DNA of 64,000 bases from Tangfeifania diversioriginum (GCA_945873105.1 CAMCBW010000016.1:1-64000); one strand, 5' to 3'. Shown: positions 23,813 to 33,785, numbered from the stretch's first letter. The notes: generated by a model from the sequence alone, not told the origin. Program-made: numbers and translations.

Positions 23813-25903
23813 ATGAAGCAAATTTTAAGAAAAAGAATTAACCCAAAAACCGGACACCGGTTCTTTCTGGTTGCTCTTTTTCTTTTAACCAGTGTCGCCC
23901 TCTACTTTTCACTGCCCCAAGATGCCCGATTCAGGTATGAATACCAAAAAGGTCGTCCATGGTTGCATGAGACACTGTATGCCCCATACAATTTCGCCAT
24001 CCAAAAATCGGATTCTGAGATCTCCTTCGAAAAGGATTCCCTGCTGAAAGAACTCATACCCTACTTTGTCTATGCAGATACGGTAACGAAAAGGGAAATG
24101 GAACATTTAAGCAAGGTTTTGGATCGGATAAACAGCACAGGATCAAAAAACAATGCGCAACAGAACCTCTTAAAAAACAAGATCCTGCAAGTGTACAAGG
24201 ATATCTATGCAGTAGGTATCCTGGAGCAGGACTATATCAATGGTTCGAATTTATCCCAAAAACATGAGCTCAAGGTTCTGAAGAACAATATGGGAAGCGT
24301 AACCCAACCCTCTGCACTCTACTCGCTCAAAAGTGCCTACCACGAAGTGCGCAGCAAGCTAGATGAACTTTCACTTCAATTTAAAGATTCCAAAAATTTC
24401 CTCGATCACTTTCAGCCTGAACTTTACCTCTCCAGCAACCTGGTTTATGACCTGGAAAGAAACCGCCAGATGGAAGAGAAATTGGTGGAAAACCTTTCAG
24501 CCAATCATGGAATCGTTCAGGAAGGGGAACGAATTACTTCACAAGGCGATATTATTTCAACCCATACATTTTCCATTCTTGAATCACTCCGCTTTACCTA
24601 TGAAAAAAGTCGCGGAGAAAATTCCAAGTACATCTTAACCGTCCTGGGAAGAATCCTGCTGGTAATCATGCTACTCCTGACACTGTACCTATTTTTACTC
24701 AATATTCGCCGGAAACTGATAAGATCCAAAAGGGATGTGACATTCATCCTGATTACATTAAGCATCATGATTGTCGGTTGCTCCGTGGTAATCAGAACAG
24801 CGGCCTTCGACATTTATGTTGTCCCTTTTACCGCACTTGCGCTGATCATCCGCACCTTCTTGGATACCAGAGTGGCCATCTTCGTCAATACCATCGCAGC
24901 ACTCATCATTGGCTTCATCGTCCCAAACGGGTATGAGTTTGTACTGCTCCAAATAACGGTTGGCAGCATAGCGGTAATTAGTCTGAATAAAATGCAGAAG
25001 CGAGAACAGCTAATTCTTACTGCACTAATGGTATTTCTCTCCTATTCAATCATTTACATCGGTATTTCCTTGGTACAAGAAGCAAATTTAAGTGGAATTG
25101 ATTGGCTGAAGATCAAATGGTTTGCCCTCAATGCTACCCTTACGCTTATCACCTATCTATTGATCTACCTGCTTGAAAAATCTTTCGGTTTCGTTTCAGA
25201 CATCACCCTGATTGAACTAACCTTCTCCAACCAAAAGCTGATCAAAAAACTGGCCATGGAGGCTCCCGGAACGATGCACCACTCCCTGCAGGTTGCCAAT
25301 CTGGCAGAGATGGCCATCGCTAAAATAGGAGGAAACTCCTTGCTGGTACGTGCAGGGGCACTCTACCACGACATTGGTAAAATAGACAACGCCATCTACT
25401 TCATAGAAAACCAAACGATTGGGATCAACCCCCACGACAAGCTAACCTGCAAAGAGAGTGCAGCCATTATCATCGACCATGTAGAAAGGGGGGTAGAACT
25501 GGCAAAAAAGTACAAGTTGCCTGAGCAAATCATCGATTTTATCCGTACCCACCATGGCACCACCCAAACAGGATATTTTTACCAAAAGTATCTCAACAGT
25601 AATCCAGATGAGGTCGTTGATAAAAAACTCTTTACCTACAAAGGCCCTTTGCCCACAACCAAGGAAACAGCTGTATTTATGTTGGCAGACAGTATAGAAG
25701 CAGCCTCCAGAAGCCTTCCGGTCAAGAATTCGGAGACCATACGAAACCTGGTAGAGCAAATATTCAAACAAAAAGTCGAGATGGGTCAATTGGAATATGC
25801 ACCGTTGACCTTTAAGGACATCAGGGTACTCAAAGGGCTGTTTCACGAGAAACTGATCAACAGTTACCATGTACGGGTCAATTATCCGGAACTAAAAAGT
25901 TAA
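23813..25903 (+). CDS. 7TM-HD family phosphodiesterase (PgpH-like, probable c-di-AMP hydrolase)
   Basis: 696 aa. A first transmembrane helix (about 17-36), a large extracytoplasmic domain (about 40-270), a block of about seven helices (about 275-460), then a cytoplasmic HD domain (about 475-690) with HHSLQVANLAEMA and ALYHDIGKID metal motifs and a later HHGT. The architecture matches PgpH, which hydrolyses cyclic di-AMP. Activity is inferred from architecture. It is 12 bp upstream of the C1 peptidase. Confidence 0.88.
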   Translation: MKQILRKRINPKTGHRFFLVALFLLTSVALYFSLPQDARFRYEYQKGRPWLHETLYAPYNFAIQKSDSEISFEKDSLLKELIPYFVYADTVTKREMEHLSKVLDRINSTGSKNNAQQNLLKNKILQVYKDIYAVGILEQDYINGSNLSQKHELKVLKNNMGSVTQPSALYSLKSAYHEVRSKLDELSLQFKDSKNFLDHFQPELYLSSNLVYDLERNRQMEEKLVENLSANHGIVQEGERITSQGDIISTHTFSILESLRFTYEKSRGENSKYILTVLGRILLVIMLLLTLYLFLLNIRRKLIRSKRDVTFILITLSIMIVGCSVVIRTAAFDIYVVPFTALALIIRTFLDTRVAIFVNTIAALIIGFIVPNGYEFVLLQITVGSIAVISLNKMQKREQLILTALMVFLSYSIIYIGISLVQEANLSGIDWLKIKWFALNATLTLITYLLIYLLEKSFGFVSDITLIELTFSNQKLIKKLAMEAPGTMHHSLQVANLAEMAIAKIGGNSLLVRAGALYHDIGKIDNAIYFIENQTIGINPHDKLTCKESAAIIIDHVERGVELAKKYKLPEQIIDFIRTHHGTTQTGYFYQKYLNSNPDEVVDKKLFTYKGPLPTTKETAVFMLADSIEAASRSLPVKNSETIRNLVEQIFKQKVEMGQLEYAPLTFKDIRVLKGLFHEKLINSYHVRVNYPELKS

Positions 25904-25915
25904 TTATATACTCCT

Positions 25916-27118
25916 ATGAATTTCAGATTCTTAAGTACAATTATCACTTTGCTACTTTTGGGAAGCATCCCAGGCAAGGCGCAAGACAAAAAAGACACCA
26001 GCTATCGATTTACAACTGTAAAAGAGCTACCTCACACGCCCGTTAAGGATCAGTTTCGAACAGGCACCTGCTGGTCATTTGCCGGGACCTCCTTCATTGA
26101 ATCCGAGCTTTTAAGGATCGGCAAACCTGAAATAGACCTCTCTGAGATGTTTCTGGTGAACCACTGCTACCGCGACAAAGCCGAACGTTATGTCAGGATG
26201 CAGGGCAATGCCAATTTTGGCGGAGGTGGCCTGCTTCACGACATTACCTATGTGATGAAAAACTATGGGCTTGTACCTGAATCCAACTATCCCGGTTTAA
26301 ATTACGGGGAGAAAAAGCACGTCCACGGGGAGGTGGACAATCTGTTGAAAAGCCTGGTGGTAGCGGTTGTTCAAAACAAGAACAGAAAATTGTCTCCTTC
26401 CTGGCCCATCGCCTTTCGGAAGAGCGCAGATGCCTATTTTGGCGAGATCCCGGATGATTTCAAATACGAGAAGAAAAAGTATACCCCAGCTACCTTTGCG
26501 TCTGATTTCTGCAGTGGCATCCAACCGGACGACTATGTCGAAATTACCTCATTTAGCCATCACCCCTTCTACCAGCAATTTGTTCTGGAAGTTCCGGACA
26601 ATTGGCTCTGGGAAAAACTCTACAACGTACCCCTGGAGGATATTCAGTCCATTATCGACCATGCGATTGAAAATGGATACACCATAGGATGGGCTGCCGA
26701 TGTGAGCGAAAAAGGATTTGTAACCTCTCAGAAAGGCGTTGCTGTTGTGCCGGATATCAACAGGGAAGAGCTGAAAGATGCCGAAATTTCCAAATGGGAG
26801 AAACTCTCCGAAACTGAAAAAGAGAAAACCCTTTACAAACTGGAAAAACCAGGAAAAGAAAAGTTCATTACCCAGGAGATCAGACAGGCAGCTTTTGATT
26901 CCCAAGAGACCACAGACGATCACGCCATGCACCTGGTAGGAACCGCCACAGACCAGAATGGCACTCGCTATTACAAAATCAAAAACTCCTGGGGACCCTA
27001 CAACAGTCATGACGGATATTTCTATGCATCAATACCTTACATCAAATACAAGACGACCGCAATCATGGTTCACAAAAATGCAGTCCCAAAGGAAATCAGA
27101 TCAAAACTTGGATTCTAA
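25916..27118 (+). CDS. Exported papain-like (C1) cysteine peptidase
   Basis: 400 aa with signal peptide (about 1-22). Catalytic Cys52 in FRTGTCWSFAG, His339 in DDHAMHLVG, Asn357 in IKNSWG. It belongs to the bleomycin-hydrolase / aminopeptidase C branch as found in gut Bacteroidetes, which act on peptides. The substrate side and oligomeric state cannot be read here. It is 12 bp after the HD phosphodiesterase gene, so it may share its transcript. Confidence 0.92.
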   Translation: MNFRFLSTIITLLLLGSIPGKAQDKKDTSYRFTTVKELPHTPVKDQFRTGTCWSFAGTSFIESELLRIGKPEIDLSEMFLVNHCYRDKAERYVRMQGNANFGGGGLLHDITYVMKNYGLVPESNYPGLNYGEKKHVHGEVDNLLKSLVVAVVQNKNRKLSPSWPIAFRKSADAYFGEIPDDFKYEKKKYTPATFASDFCSGIQPDDYVEITSFSHHPFYQQFVLEVPDNWLWEKLYNVPLEDIQSIIDHAIENGYTIGWAADVSEKGFVTSQKGVAVVPDINREELKDAEISKWEKLSETEKEKTLYKLEKPGKEKFITQEIRQAAFDSQETTDDHAMHLVGTATDQNGTRYYKIKNSWGPYNSHDGYFYASIPYIKYKTTAIMVHKNAVPKEIRSKLGF

Positions 27119-27283
27119 AACCATTGTATTCAACTGAATTGCCACAAAACAATTTTTCTCCAAAAATTTCTTTCTGAGAAAAATAATACCTATTTTCGCA
27201 CCCGATTTCCGTACGCAATCTCTGGCAGCAAACAACTGGACACTGTTTACATTGCGTTCGTCAAACAAGTAAAAACTATTGCA

Positions 27284-27634
27284 ATGGATTTAATTAAAAT
27301 TGCTGAAAATGCGTTTTTAGCAGAACAAAAGGAGTTTCCGGCATTTCACCCGGGTGATACCATCACCGTAAGGTACAAAATCGTCGAGGGTAACAAAGAG
27401 CGGATCCAGAACTACAAAGGTACTGTCATCCAAATCAAGGGAACCGGAACTACCAAAACATTCACCGTCCGCAAAATGTCGGGCAACGTAGGTGTTGAAC
27501 GTATTTTCCCGATGACTTCTCCTTTCATCGACGGGATCGAAGTCAATCGTATGGGTCATGTTCGCCGTGCCAGATTGTTCTATCTGCGCAGCCTTACAGG
27601 TAAAAAAGCCCGTATCAAAGAGAAAAGATTTTAA
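27284..27634 (+). CDS. rplS: 50S ribosomal protein L19
   Basis: 116 aa, full length. Contains the L19 core [36 protein letters not shown] and the C-terminal [21 protein letters not shown]. It sits at the subunit interface of the ribosome. It is alone, without trmD or rpsP, as is usual in this phylum, and is followed by a strong terminator. Confidence 0.98.
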   Translation: MDLIKIAENAFLAEQKEFPAFHPGDTITVRYKIVEGNKERIQNYKGTVIQIKGTGTTKTFTVRKMSGNVGVERIFPMTSPFIDGIEVNRMGHVRRARLFYLRSLTGKKARIKEKRF

Positions 27635-27649
27635 TCACATTTGGTTGAC

Positions 27650-27682
27650 AAAAAAGGTTCTCACAAGGAACCTTTTTTTTTT
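27650..27682 (+). terminator. Terminator of rplS
   Basis: Stem AAAAAAGGTTC (27650-27660) with GAACCTTTTTT (27668-27678), 7-nt loop, continuing T run. It lies 15 bp after rplS. Confidence 0.93.
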
Positions 27683-27745
27683 CAGTGAACTGCCAAAAGA
27701 GACACCTCTGACTAATTTTTCCTAATTTTAGACAAACCTTTCTCC

Positions 27746-28666
27746 ATGATAGCAAAGTCCACACAGAAAATATTTTCCACCAGGTGGTTTCTTGATTACG
27801 GAATGATTACCATTGGCTCATTTGTCATGGCAGTGGGCTACGTCTATTTTATAACTCCACACAAAATCGTCCCCGGAGGAGTATATGGTTTGGGTATCAT
27901 CTTTTATTACCTTACCAAGGGGATGGCACTTTGGCCGGATGGATTCCCGATAGGTGTATTCAACTTACTGGTAAACATCCCACTAACCTATATTGGCATC
28001 AAAATGTTGGGGCCACGCTTCGGTTTTAAAACCATCTACGGTTTTGTCTCCTCCTCCATATTCATGGATGGTATCACCCTGATGCGGGAAGTCGGTGATG
28101 CACCATTGGTGCAGGATGTACTGCTCTCCTGTATCTTTGGCGGAGTACTCACAGGCATCGGACTTGGTCTGATTTTCAAATCCAAGGCAACCTCGGGAGG
28201 CAGCGACATTGTGGCCATGATTCTCACGAAATATACCCGGATACCAATCGGGCAAATGTTGATTTGGGTAGATACTGCCATTGTTTTTGTGGCACTGGCC
28301 GCCTTCAAGGATTGGCAAATTCCGCTTTACAGTATCATCGCCATCTACATTACGGGCCGGGCCGTTGACCTGATCCTACAGGGGGCAAACTACAACAAGG
28401 CTCTGATCATCATTTCGGACGAACACGAGAAAATCAGGGATAAAATTGTCATCGACCTCGAAAGGGGCGGAACCTATCTGAAAGGGGTTGGCATGTACAC
28501 CAATGCCGAGAAGCATGTGATTTTTACGGTAGTGAGCCGCCGTGAAGTGGCTATCCTGGAAGAACAAATTGCAGCCATTGACCCGCACGCATTTATCACC
28601 ATCATGGATGCAAGCGAAATACTGGGTGAAGGTTTCCGCTCCCTCAAACACAAAATCGAAGACTAA
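27746..28666 (+). CDS. YitT family membrane protein (DUF161 / DUF2179)
   Basis: 306 aa. Five or six transmembrane segments in the first 200 residues, including VPGGVYGLGIIFYYL and a glycine-rich TSGGSDIVAMIL motif; the C-terminal cytoplasmic DUF2179 domain (about 220-290) includes the ERGGTYLKGVGMYTNAEKHVI stretch. YitT proteins are conserved but of unknown function (transport suspected). It is a single gene. Confidence 0.92.
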   Translation: MIAKSTQKIFSTRWFLDYGMITIGSFVMAVGYVYFITPHKIVPGGVYGLGIIFYYLTKGMALWPDGFPIGVFNLLVNIPLTYIGIKMLGPRFGFKTIYGFVSSSIFMDGITLMREVGDAPLVQDVLLSCIFGGVLTGIGLGLIFKSKATSGGSDIVAMILTKYTRIPIGQMLIWVDTAIVFVALAAFKDWQIPLYSIIAIYITGRAVDLILQGANYNKALIIISDEHEKIRDKIVIDLERGGTYLKGVGMYTNAEKHVIFTVVSRREVAILEEQIAAIDPHAFITIMDASEILGEGFRSLKHKIED

Positions 28667-28671
28667 GATCC

Positions 28672-28750
28672 AATGTGAAAATGTGAAAATTGGGAAATGT
28701 GAAAATGTTCGCCTCGTACAAAGCGCCTTCATTTTCACATTTTCTCATTT
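28672..28750. repeat. Word repeat GTGAAAATTGGGAAAT forming a hairpin between convergent genes
   Basis: Left arm 28672-28707 (repeated GTGAAAAT words) and right arm about 28730-28750 (ATTTTCACATTTTCTCATTT) can pair. The right arm overlaps the last codons and stop of the PAS gene, so it may serve as a terminator for both genes. Same family at 33238-33281 and 38296-38386. Confidence 0.8.
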
Positions 28751-29095
28751 GCGCAGGTGATGGGGCATCACGGCCGGAATCTCAAAGGAGACCTCAACCA
28801 CACCGCTGAAAACGCCATCCTTTAGCCAGGGCGACTGACGGATGATTTTTTTTATGCCATTTTTTTCGACAGTATAAATATTGGTTTCAGGGGTTTTAAG
28901 CATCGACAACAATTTAGACCGTGCCGGTTCAGGATGACATTCGATCAGGCTGGAACCAACGGAAACACTATTGTCATCATATTTGGTAAAGGCCTTCCTG
29001 GACCGGTCGTTCATGTAAAGTATGATACCGCTCAAATCGCAAATGGTGATTGCTGCTTCATCCTCATCCAACCAACTTTTCATGATACCGCCCAT
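28745..29095 (-). CDS. Small PAS-domain protein
   Basis: 116 aa, essentially a single PAS fold: AAITICDLSGIILYMNDRSRKAF (about 14-36) is the classic PAS core, followed by GSSLIECHPEPARSKL. No output domain is attached. The start codon overlaps the stop of the upstream gene by 1 nt (TAATG), so the two are coupled. The ligand and partner are unknown; a heme or small-molecule sensor working with the GH16-fold protein is only a guess. Confidence 0.8.
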   Translation of the reverse strand: MGGIMKSWLDEDEAAITICDLSGIILYMNDRSRKAFTKYDDNSVSVGSSLIECHPEPARSKLLSMLKTPETNIYTVEKNGIKKIIRQSPWLKDGVFSGVVEVSFEIPAVMPHHLRK

Positions 29096-30543
29096 TAATT
29101 TTTCTTAGCCAGACACCGAATCCAATCAATTTCAAACCTGTGCGGCAGCATATGTTCATTGACCTCTCCATGCAGGGTAGTGAGCAAATGAAAGAACAGT
29201 GGTTCAGTCAGTCTCAGGTTATGACGGAAAACTTCTGTGCCGTTAATTTTCCACACCAGTTCATTGCCAAAAATCTCCAGTCTGTAAATATGGAAATGGC
29301 TATCGTTGTGACCATTCAATGTCCTGTATTTGGATGAATGTGCTTCGTTCTTTTCCAGGATACCCATGCCAATACCATTCTTGGTACTCCTGAACAAATC
29401 GACCTGTGGAAAGGGCTTCTCCCCTGTCAAAGAAAAAGCTGAAACAATGGTTGCATCTTTTCTAAACCTTACCCTGGCTTCGACAACACCCTCTTTGAGC
29501 CTGAAAGAATTGGCACTGTTCAAAATGGCGGAGGTATAATCAAACTGCTTGGGCAGGATTCCAATGGCAGGATTCCAAACACTTCCCTGCATCCGCTCTT
29601 TTTTGGACCAGATGGAAAGGGTATTGTTGCTGATTTCAATGTTGGGAAGACCATGATAGCCCTGCTTTTGACCCTCTTGGGAGAAACTGACCCCCGCATG
29701 CTTATATCCCCACCAGTCTTCGTGCTGCCATAGTTCCGTATTCAGTTTCTTGTCACTGAAATTCTCTTCAAAAATAACCTCCCAATTTTCAAAGAACTCA
29801 AGCTCCTTGGCTTTTTTAAGCTTTCGATAGGCAACCATGAAGCTGCTTTTATCCGAATTGTTGAAATCAACAATCTTTTTATATCCGTCACTTTTGAGAT
29901 ACCGCTTCTTGTCTTTCAAATAGGCCACCCTTTCCTGAAATTGGGAAGACGCAGTCAAAACCCCAAGCTCCTCCATACGGGCCAGTTCCCTGGAATCGAC
30001 AGTTTTTAAATAACTCAGATAACTTTCAGAGTGACCGAATTTGCGCCAAAAAGAGATATCATCACTCTTTCGCAACTGGTTGAATTCCTTCAAAAGAGCA
30101 TGATCCGGACTCTTTAAAAATTCCCTCCTCTTTTGGCTGGCCCTCCTTTTTACAAAATCTTGGGATTCCACCTCCTGTTGAAGTGCAGTAAATCTTTTCA
30201 GATTGCTTCCCGAAAGGATTTTGCCAAAACGATCCAATTGAATGGAACCTGCCAATTTTTGGTAGTTTCTGATAGCCTTTGACCTCGACAAATCCTTGTA
30301 CTCCAGCATCAGTTTTTCCTCTTCGCTGCCTGAATACTGAAGACTTTCAATCTCGCGCTTGCTATGCTGAAAGGCTGTTGATTCGACCAGATTTCTTAAA
30401 TCTTCATATTGCTTCAATTCGGCTGAAGCTTCCATTCGAACCAGATCATCCCGCATTTTGATCAGATTTTCCCATTTTGCGTCCAGTTGATCGGCAGAGG
30501 GTATAAGTCCTAAAGCATATTTCAGTCTAAAAGCAATTGACAT
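29095..30543 (-). CDS. Helical-repeat protein with catalytically dead GH16-like C-domain
   Basis: 482 aa, no signal peptide, so apparently cytoplasmic. Residues 20-250 are charged helical segments of about 30-40 aa that repeat a pattern like Y/F-x2-L-x3-S-x2-L. Residues 255-480 match the concanavalin-like GH16 fold: FEENFSDKKLNTELW, FDYTSAI, GVVEARVRF, HIYRLEIFGNELVWKINGTEVF, IDWIRC. The catalytic ExDxxE site reads Q380-V-D382-L-F-R385, so both catalytic Glu are lost and hydrolysis is not expected; it may bind sugars or proteins. It is translationally coupled to the PAS gene. The family is not one I can name. Confidence 0.75.
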   Translation of the reverse strand: MSIAFRLKYALGLIPSADQLDAKWENLIKMRDDLVRMEASAELKQYEDLRNLVESTAFQHSKREIESLQYSGSEEEKLMLEYKDLSRSKAIRNYQKLAGSIQLDRFGKILSGSNLKRFTALQQEVESQDFVKRRASQKRREFLKSPDHALLKEFNQLRKSDDISFWRKFGHSESYLSYLKTVDSRELARMEELGVLTASSQFQERVAYLKDKKRYLKSDGYKKIVDFNNSDKSSFMVAYRKLKKAKELEFFENWEVIFEENFSDKKLNTELWQHEDWWGYKHAGVSFSQEGQKQGYHGLPNIEISNNTLSIWSKKERMQGSVWNPAIGILPKQFDYTSAILNSANSFRLKEGVVEARVRFRKDATIVSAFSLTGEKPFPQVDLFRSTKNGIGMGILEKNEAHSSKYRTLNGHNDSHFHIYRLEIFGNELVWKINGTEVFRHNLRLTEPLFFHLLTTLHGEVNEHMLPHRFEIDWIRCLAKKN

Positions 30544-30619
30544 GGTGGTCGAATTAGTTATCGAACAAATTTAAAATAATCCCTGAAAAAAATAGCTAAT
30601 TTTGACAAAAAGAGTTCAA

Positions 30620-32026
30620 ATGATCATTCTTCCGGCATCTTTTGAAAATAGAATGAGCAGGATCCTGGGGCCTGAGTTTCCTGCCTTCCACAGCTCACTC
30701 TCCGCAGACATTCACCATTCAGTTCGATTTAATCCAAAAAAGGTAGTAACCGTTGCAGAACCAAGCCATGTTCCAACTTGCCAGACAGGCTATTACCTTC
30801 CTGTTCGTCCGATTTACACCCTCGATCCGCTCTTTCATGCCGGCCTCTATTATGTGCAGGAATCCAGTTCCATGTTTCTCGAACAATTCCTGGTACAGTC
30901 CAATAAAAAGCAGTTGCGGGTACTCGATCTCTGTGCTGCACCAGGAGGCAAATCGACCCATTTGAGCTCATTGCTTCCCGATGAGGCACTGCTGGTAAGC
31001 AATGAAGTGATTCATTCCCGGGCCATGGTTCTGTCTGAAAACCTCAAGAAATGGGGCAATCCCAATGTCATCGTAACCTGTTGCGACCCGAGGGACTTCT
31101 CCCGGTTGCCCGGATATTTTGATCTGATCGTCGTAGATGCGCCCTGTTCCGGTGAGGGATTGTTCCGGCGCGACCCTTCGGCCATGGAGGAGTGGTCGGA
31201 AGCCAATGCTGCCCATTGCGCACTTCGTCAACGAAGGATCCTGGCAGATGTATGGCCTGCCCTGGCAGAGGGTGGAATGCTGGTTTACAGTACATGCACC
31301 TTCAATCCTGCTGAAAATGAAGAGAACATCAGCTGGCTTAGCGAAACGATGGAAACTGAAGCTGTTGAACTGGAACTCAGGAAGGAGTGGAACATCGTCA
31401 CAACCGATGCCTCCGGGTATCCATGCTACCGCTTTTATCCGCACAATGTGGCCGGAGAAGGTTTTTTTACGGCAGCAGTGATAAAAAAAGAGATCCCAGC
31501 CGTAACATCTCGCTCCAAAAGTAAAACGACGCTGCCCTTGGCAGGGAAAAGCGAACTACACCTGTTAAGTAATCTGCTGCAAAATTTGCCACTTGTTCAG
31601 CTAAAGTTTGAAGAGACATTTTTGGCCTTTCCGTCTGCCCTGTTGTCCGAACTTGAGTTGGTCAAATCCTCTCTTCGGATTGTACATGCCGGTGTAAAGG
31701 TCGGTGAAATCAAACAGGGAAGTCTAATACCTGGACACGAGCTTGCAGTCTCTACCATTGCCAATAAATCCTTCTTTCCATCAGTCGATCTTCCTCTGGA
31801 ACAAGCCATTGGTTTCCTGAAAAGAGAGGATTTTCAACTTAATTGCACGGTGAAAGGCTGGAACCTGATCACCTACCGCAACCACCCAATCGGTTGGGCT
31901 AAAAACATTGGAAACCGATTCAACAACGGTTATCCCAAGGAGTGGCGCATCAGGATGTCCACTTCCGAATACACTGGGGAACGATTGGCAGAAGAGGCCA
32001 GAAAATTTCCCCAAATCACCTTGTAA
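30620..32026 (+). CDS. RsmF/RsmB-type rRNA m5C methyltransferase
   Basis: 468 aa from ATG 30620 (an upstream TTG is in frame but unlikely). NOL1/NOP2/Sun domain (about 1-290): SAM site LDLCAAPGGKSTHLSSLL, motif IV VDAPCSGEG, and catalytic Cys in YSTCTFNPAENE. The C-terminal region (about 320-468) matches the RsmF-type RNA-binding domain (NHPIGWAKNIGNRFNNGYPKEWRI). It methylates C5 of cytosine in 16S rRNA; exact position not determinable. Confidence 0.92.
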   Translation: MIILPASFENRMSRILGPEFPAFHSSLSADIHHSVRFNPKKVVTVAEPSHVPTCQTGYYLPVRPIYTLDPLFHAGLYYVQESSSMFLEQFLVQSNKKQLRVLDLCAAPGGKSTHLSSLLPDEALLVSNEVIHSRAMVLSENLKKWGNPNVIVTCCDPRDFSRLPGYFDLIVVDAPCSGEGLFRRDPSAMEEWSEANAAHCALRQRRILADVWPALAEGGMLVYSTCTFNPAENEENISWLSETMETEAVELELRKEWNIVTTDASGYPCYRFYPHNVAGEGFFTAAVIKKEIPAVTSRSKSKTTLPLAGKSELHLLSNLLQNLPLVQLKFEETFLAFPSALLSELELVKSSLRIVHAGVKVGEIKQGSLIPGHELAVSTIANKSFFPSVDLPLEQAIGFLKREDFQLNCTVKGWNLITYRNHPIGWAKNIGNRFNNGYPKEWRIRMSTSEYTGERLAEEARKFPQITL

Positions 32027-32088
32027 ATGAACTACTTCAACCCGATCTCGATCAGAGATAACTCATCACTTATCACTCATAACTCCTT

Positions 32089-33234
32089 TTAGTCCATTCT
32101 CTCCTTGTAATCACCATACCCAAATTCCCGCAACAGCGTAAAACCCTTCTCCTCACTCCAGATCCCAATGGAAGGGTGAGCAACGCCATTGAACATGGTG
32201 GTTTTTACCACGGTATAATGAATCATGTCTTCAAAAAGGATGGCATCTCCTGACTTTGGCAGCTGGTCAAAAGACCAGTATCCCATGTAGTCGCCCGCCA
32301 GACAAGAATTCCCTCCCATCCGACAGGCAAATTTCCCCGGAACAGCTTCCTGGTAAGCCCCACTGATCCTGGGTTGGTAGGGCATCTCCAGGCAATCTGG
32401 CATATGGGCGGTAAAGGAAACATTCAGGATCGCAGTTCTGATCCCCTTGTTTTCGACCACATCCACCACTGAGGCCAACAAAAAACCAGTCTCCCAGGCA
32501 AAAGCACTCCCCGGTTCCAGTATGACAGATAAATTAGGCCACCTCGATCTAAAAGCTTTCAATACCGTTACCAGATGGTTGGTATCATAGTTCTTGCGGG
32601 TCATCAAATGGCCTCCGCCAAAATTTACCCATTTCAACTGTCCCAGAAATTTTCCAAAGCGGGCTTCAAAAGCCTCGAGGGTCTTCTCCAGATCCTGCGA
32701 AGAGGATTCACACAAAGTATGGAAATGAAATCCCTCCACACCCTCCGGAAGCTGATCGCCCAGCTGATCTGCCGTGATTCCCAGTCTGGCGCCGGGAGCA
32801 CAGGGGTTGTACAATTCGGTTGCAACCTCCGAAAATTCAGGATTGACCCGCAGCCCAACCGTGATGGCTCGCTCATACGCCTTCACACGTTCCCCATAAT
32901 GCGCCAATTGGGTCAATGAATTGAAGGTGATATGGGAAGAGCATTCCAAAACCTGATCAAAATCTGCCTCAGTGAAAGCAGGCGAATAGGTGTGCGCGAG
33001 GGTCTTCATCTCTTCCACGGCAAGCTTGGCTTCATGGGCCCCGCTGGCGGTAGCCCCTGAAACATACTCCCTGACAATCGGAAAGACCTTCCACAAGGAA
33101 AAACCCTTGAAGGCCAGAATGATCTCTACACCGGCCTCCTGGCCCACCCGTTGGATCGTTTCAAGATTCCTGCGCAACAAGCGCTCTTCAATTACATAAC
33201 AGGGATTGGGTATTTGGGAAAAATCGATGGCCAT
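32089..33234 (-). CDS. nspC: Carboxynorspermidine decarboxylase
   Basis: 381 aa. PLP-binding Lys43 in LAFKGFSLW, N-terminal PNPCYVIEE, HTLCESSSQD and NFGGGHLMT (phosphate-binding Gly loop), and the active-site Cys/Asp region RMGGNSCLAGDYMGYWSFD. A fold-III decarboxylase making norspermidine or spermidine from the carboxylated form. Its usual partner, carboxynorspermidine dehydrogenase, is not adjacent. The 60 bp downstream hold another word repeat (ACTCATCACTTATCACTCAT). Confidence 0.94.
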   Translation of the reverse strand: MAIDFSQIPNPCYVIEERLLRRNLETIQRVGQEAGVEIILAFKGFSLWKVFPIVREYVSGATASGAHEAKLAVEEMKTLAHTYSPAFTEADFDQVLECSSHITFNSLTQLAHYGERVKAYERAITVGLRVNPEFSEVATELYNPCAPGARLGITADQLGDQLPEGVEGFHFHTLCESSSQDLEKTLEAFEARFGKFLGQLKWVNFGGGHLMTRKNYDTNHLVTVLKAFRSRWPNLSVILEPGSAFAWETGFLLASVVDVVENKGIRTAILNVSFTAHMPDCLEMPYQPRISGAYQEAVPGKFACRMGGNSCLAGDYMGYWSFDQLPKSGDAILFEDMIHYTVVKTTMFNGVAHPSIGIWSEEKGFTLLREFGYGDYKERMD

Positions 33235-33237
33235 AGC

Positions 33238-33281
33238 AATGTGAAAATTTGGAAATGTGAAAATTTGGAAATGTGAAAATT
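33238..33281. repeat. Word repeat GTGAAAATTTGGAAAT, three copies
   Basis: Three tandem copies of a 15-bp word directly upstream of nspC, unpaired here. The remaining DNA to 33615 is AT-rich with no supported ORF; it should contain the promoter of the peptide genes that follow, but I see no clear consensus. Confidence 0.75.
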
Positions 33282-33615
33282 ATTGCAAGGCAAAATTTAT
33301 GCGCAAAAATTCGTTTTTGTCATCTAAATGTCTTAAATTTAAGGGAGTAAACGCGTTCTGCCAATATTATTTTCCAAGGCAAAGATAAAATTATTTGGCC
33401 AAACTGGTTTCCACTCCAAACATTCGTTCTTTGCATCCGAACTCCACCACCCTCTCTCCTGCTCGAAAAAATTTTGTGGTGATCCTCAAAATAAATGCTT
33501 CCCTATCATCTTATGAGAGTGAACGACCGTAAATTTATAGTGAGTTTCGTGCACACAACTTAGGCAGATCCGAAAAGCCTGAAAAAGAGTAGGGTTAATT
33601 CAATACTTTACAACC

Positions 33616-33783
33616 ATGAAAGAGTTGGAAAAAAGTGAAATGATGGTCTTAAATGGTGGGAACCAACCAGTGGCTACTTATCTTACTGCGGAACAAATCA
33701 CAGCTGCAGGCGATGCAATCGTAAATACAGGTGCTTTTATTCTTGGAGTTGTTTGCGGCTTTTTTGGATTTAAACTTCTTTAA
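33616..33783 (+). CDS. Double-glycine-leader peptide 1 (bacteriocin-like)
   Basis: 55 aa. Residues 1-15 (MKELEKSEMMVLNGG) form a class-II-type leader ending in Gly-Gly, the cleavage site of PCAT-type peptidase ABC transporters. The predicted 40-aa mature peptide starts NQPVATYL and ends in a hydrophobic Gly-rich helix with a GVVCG (GxxxG) motif and a final FKLL. GxxxG motifs and paired genes are hallmarks of class IIb two-peptide bacteriocins. It is 2 bp upstream of peptide 2. No transporter lies in the window. Product function is inferred. Confidence 0.8.
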   Translation: MKELEKSEMMVLNGGNQPVATYLTAEQITAAGDAIVNTGAFILGVVCGFFGFKLL

Positions 33784-33785
33784 TC

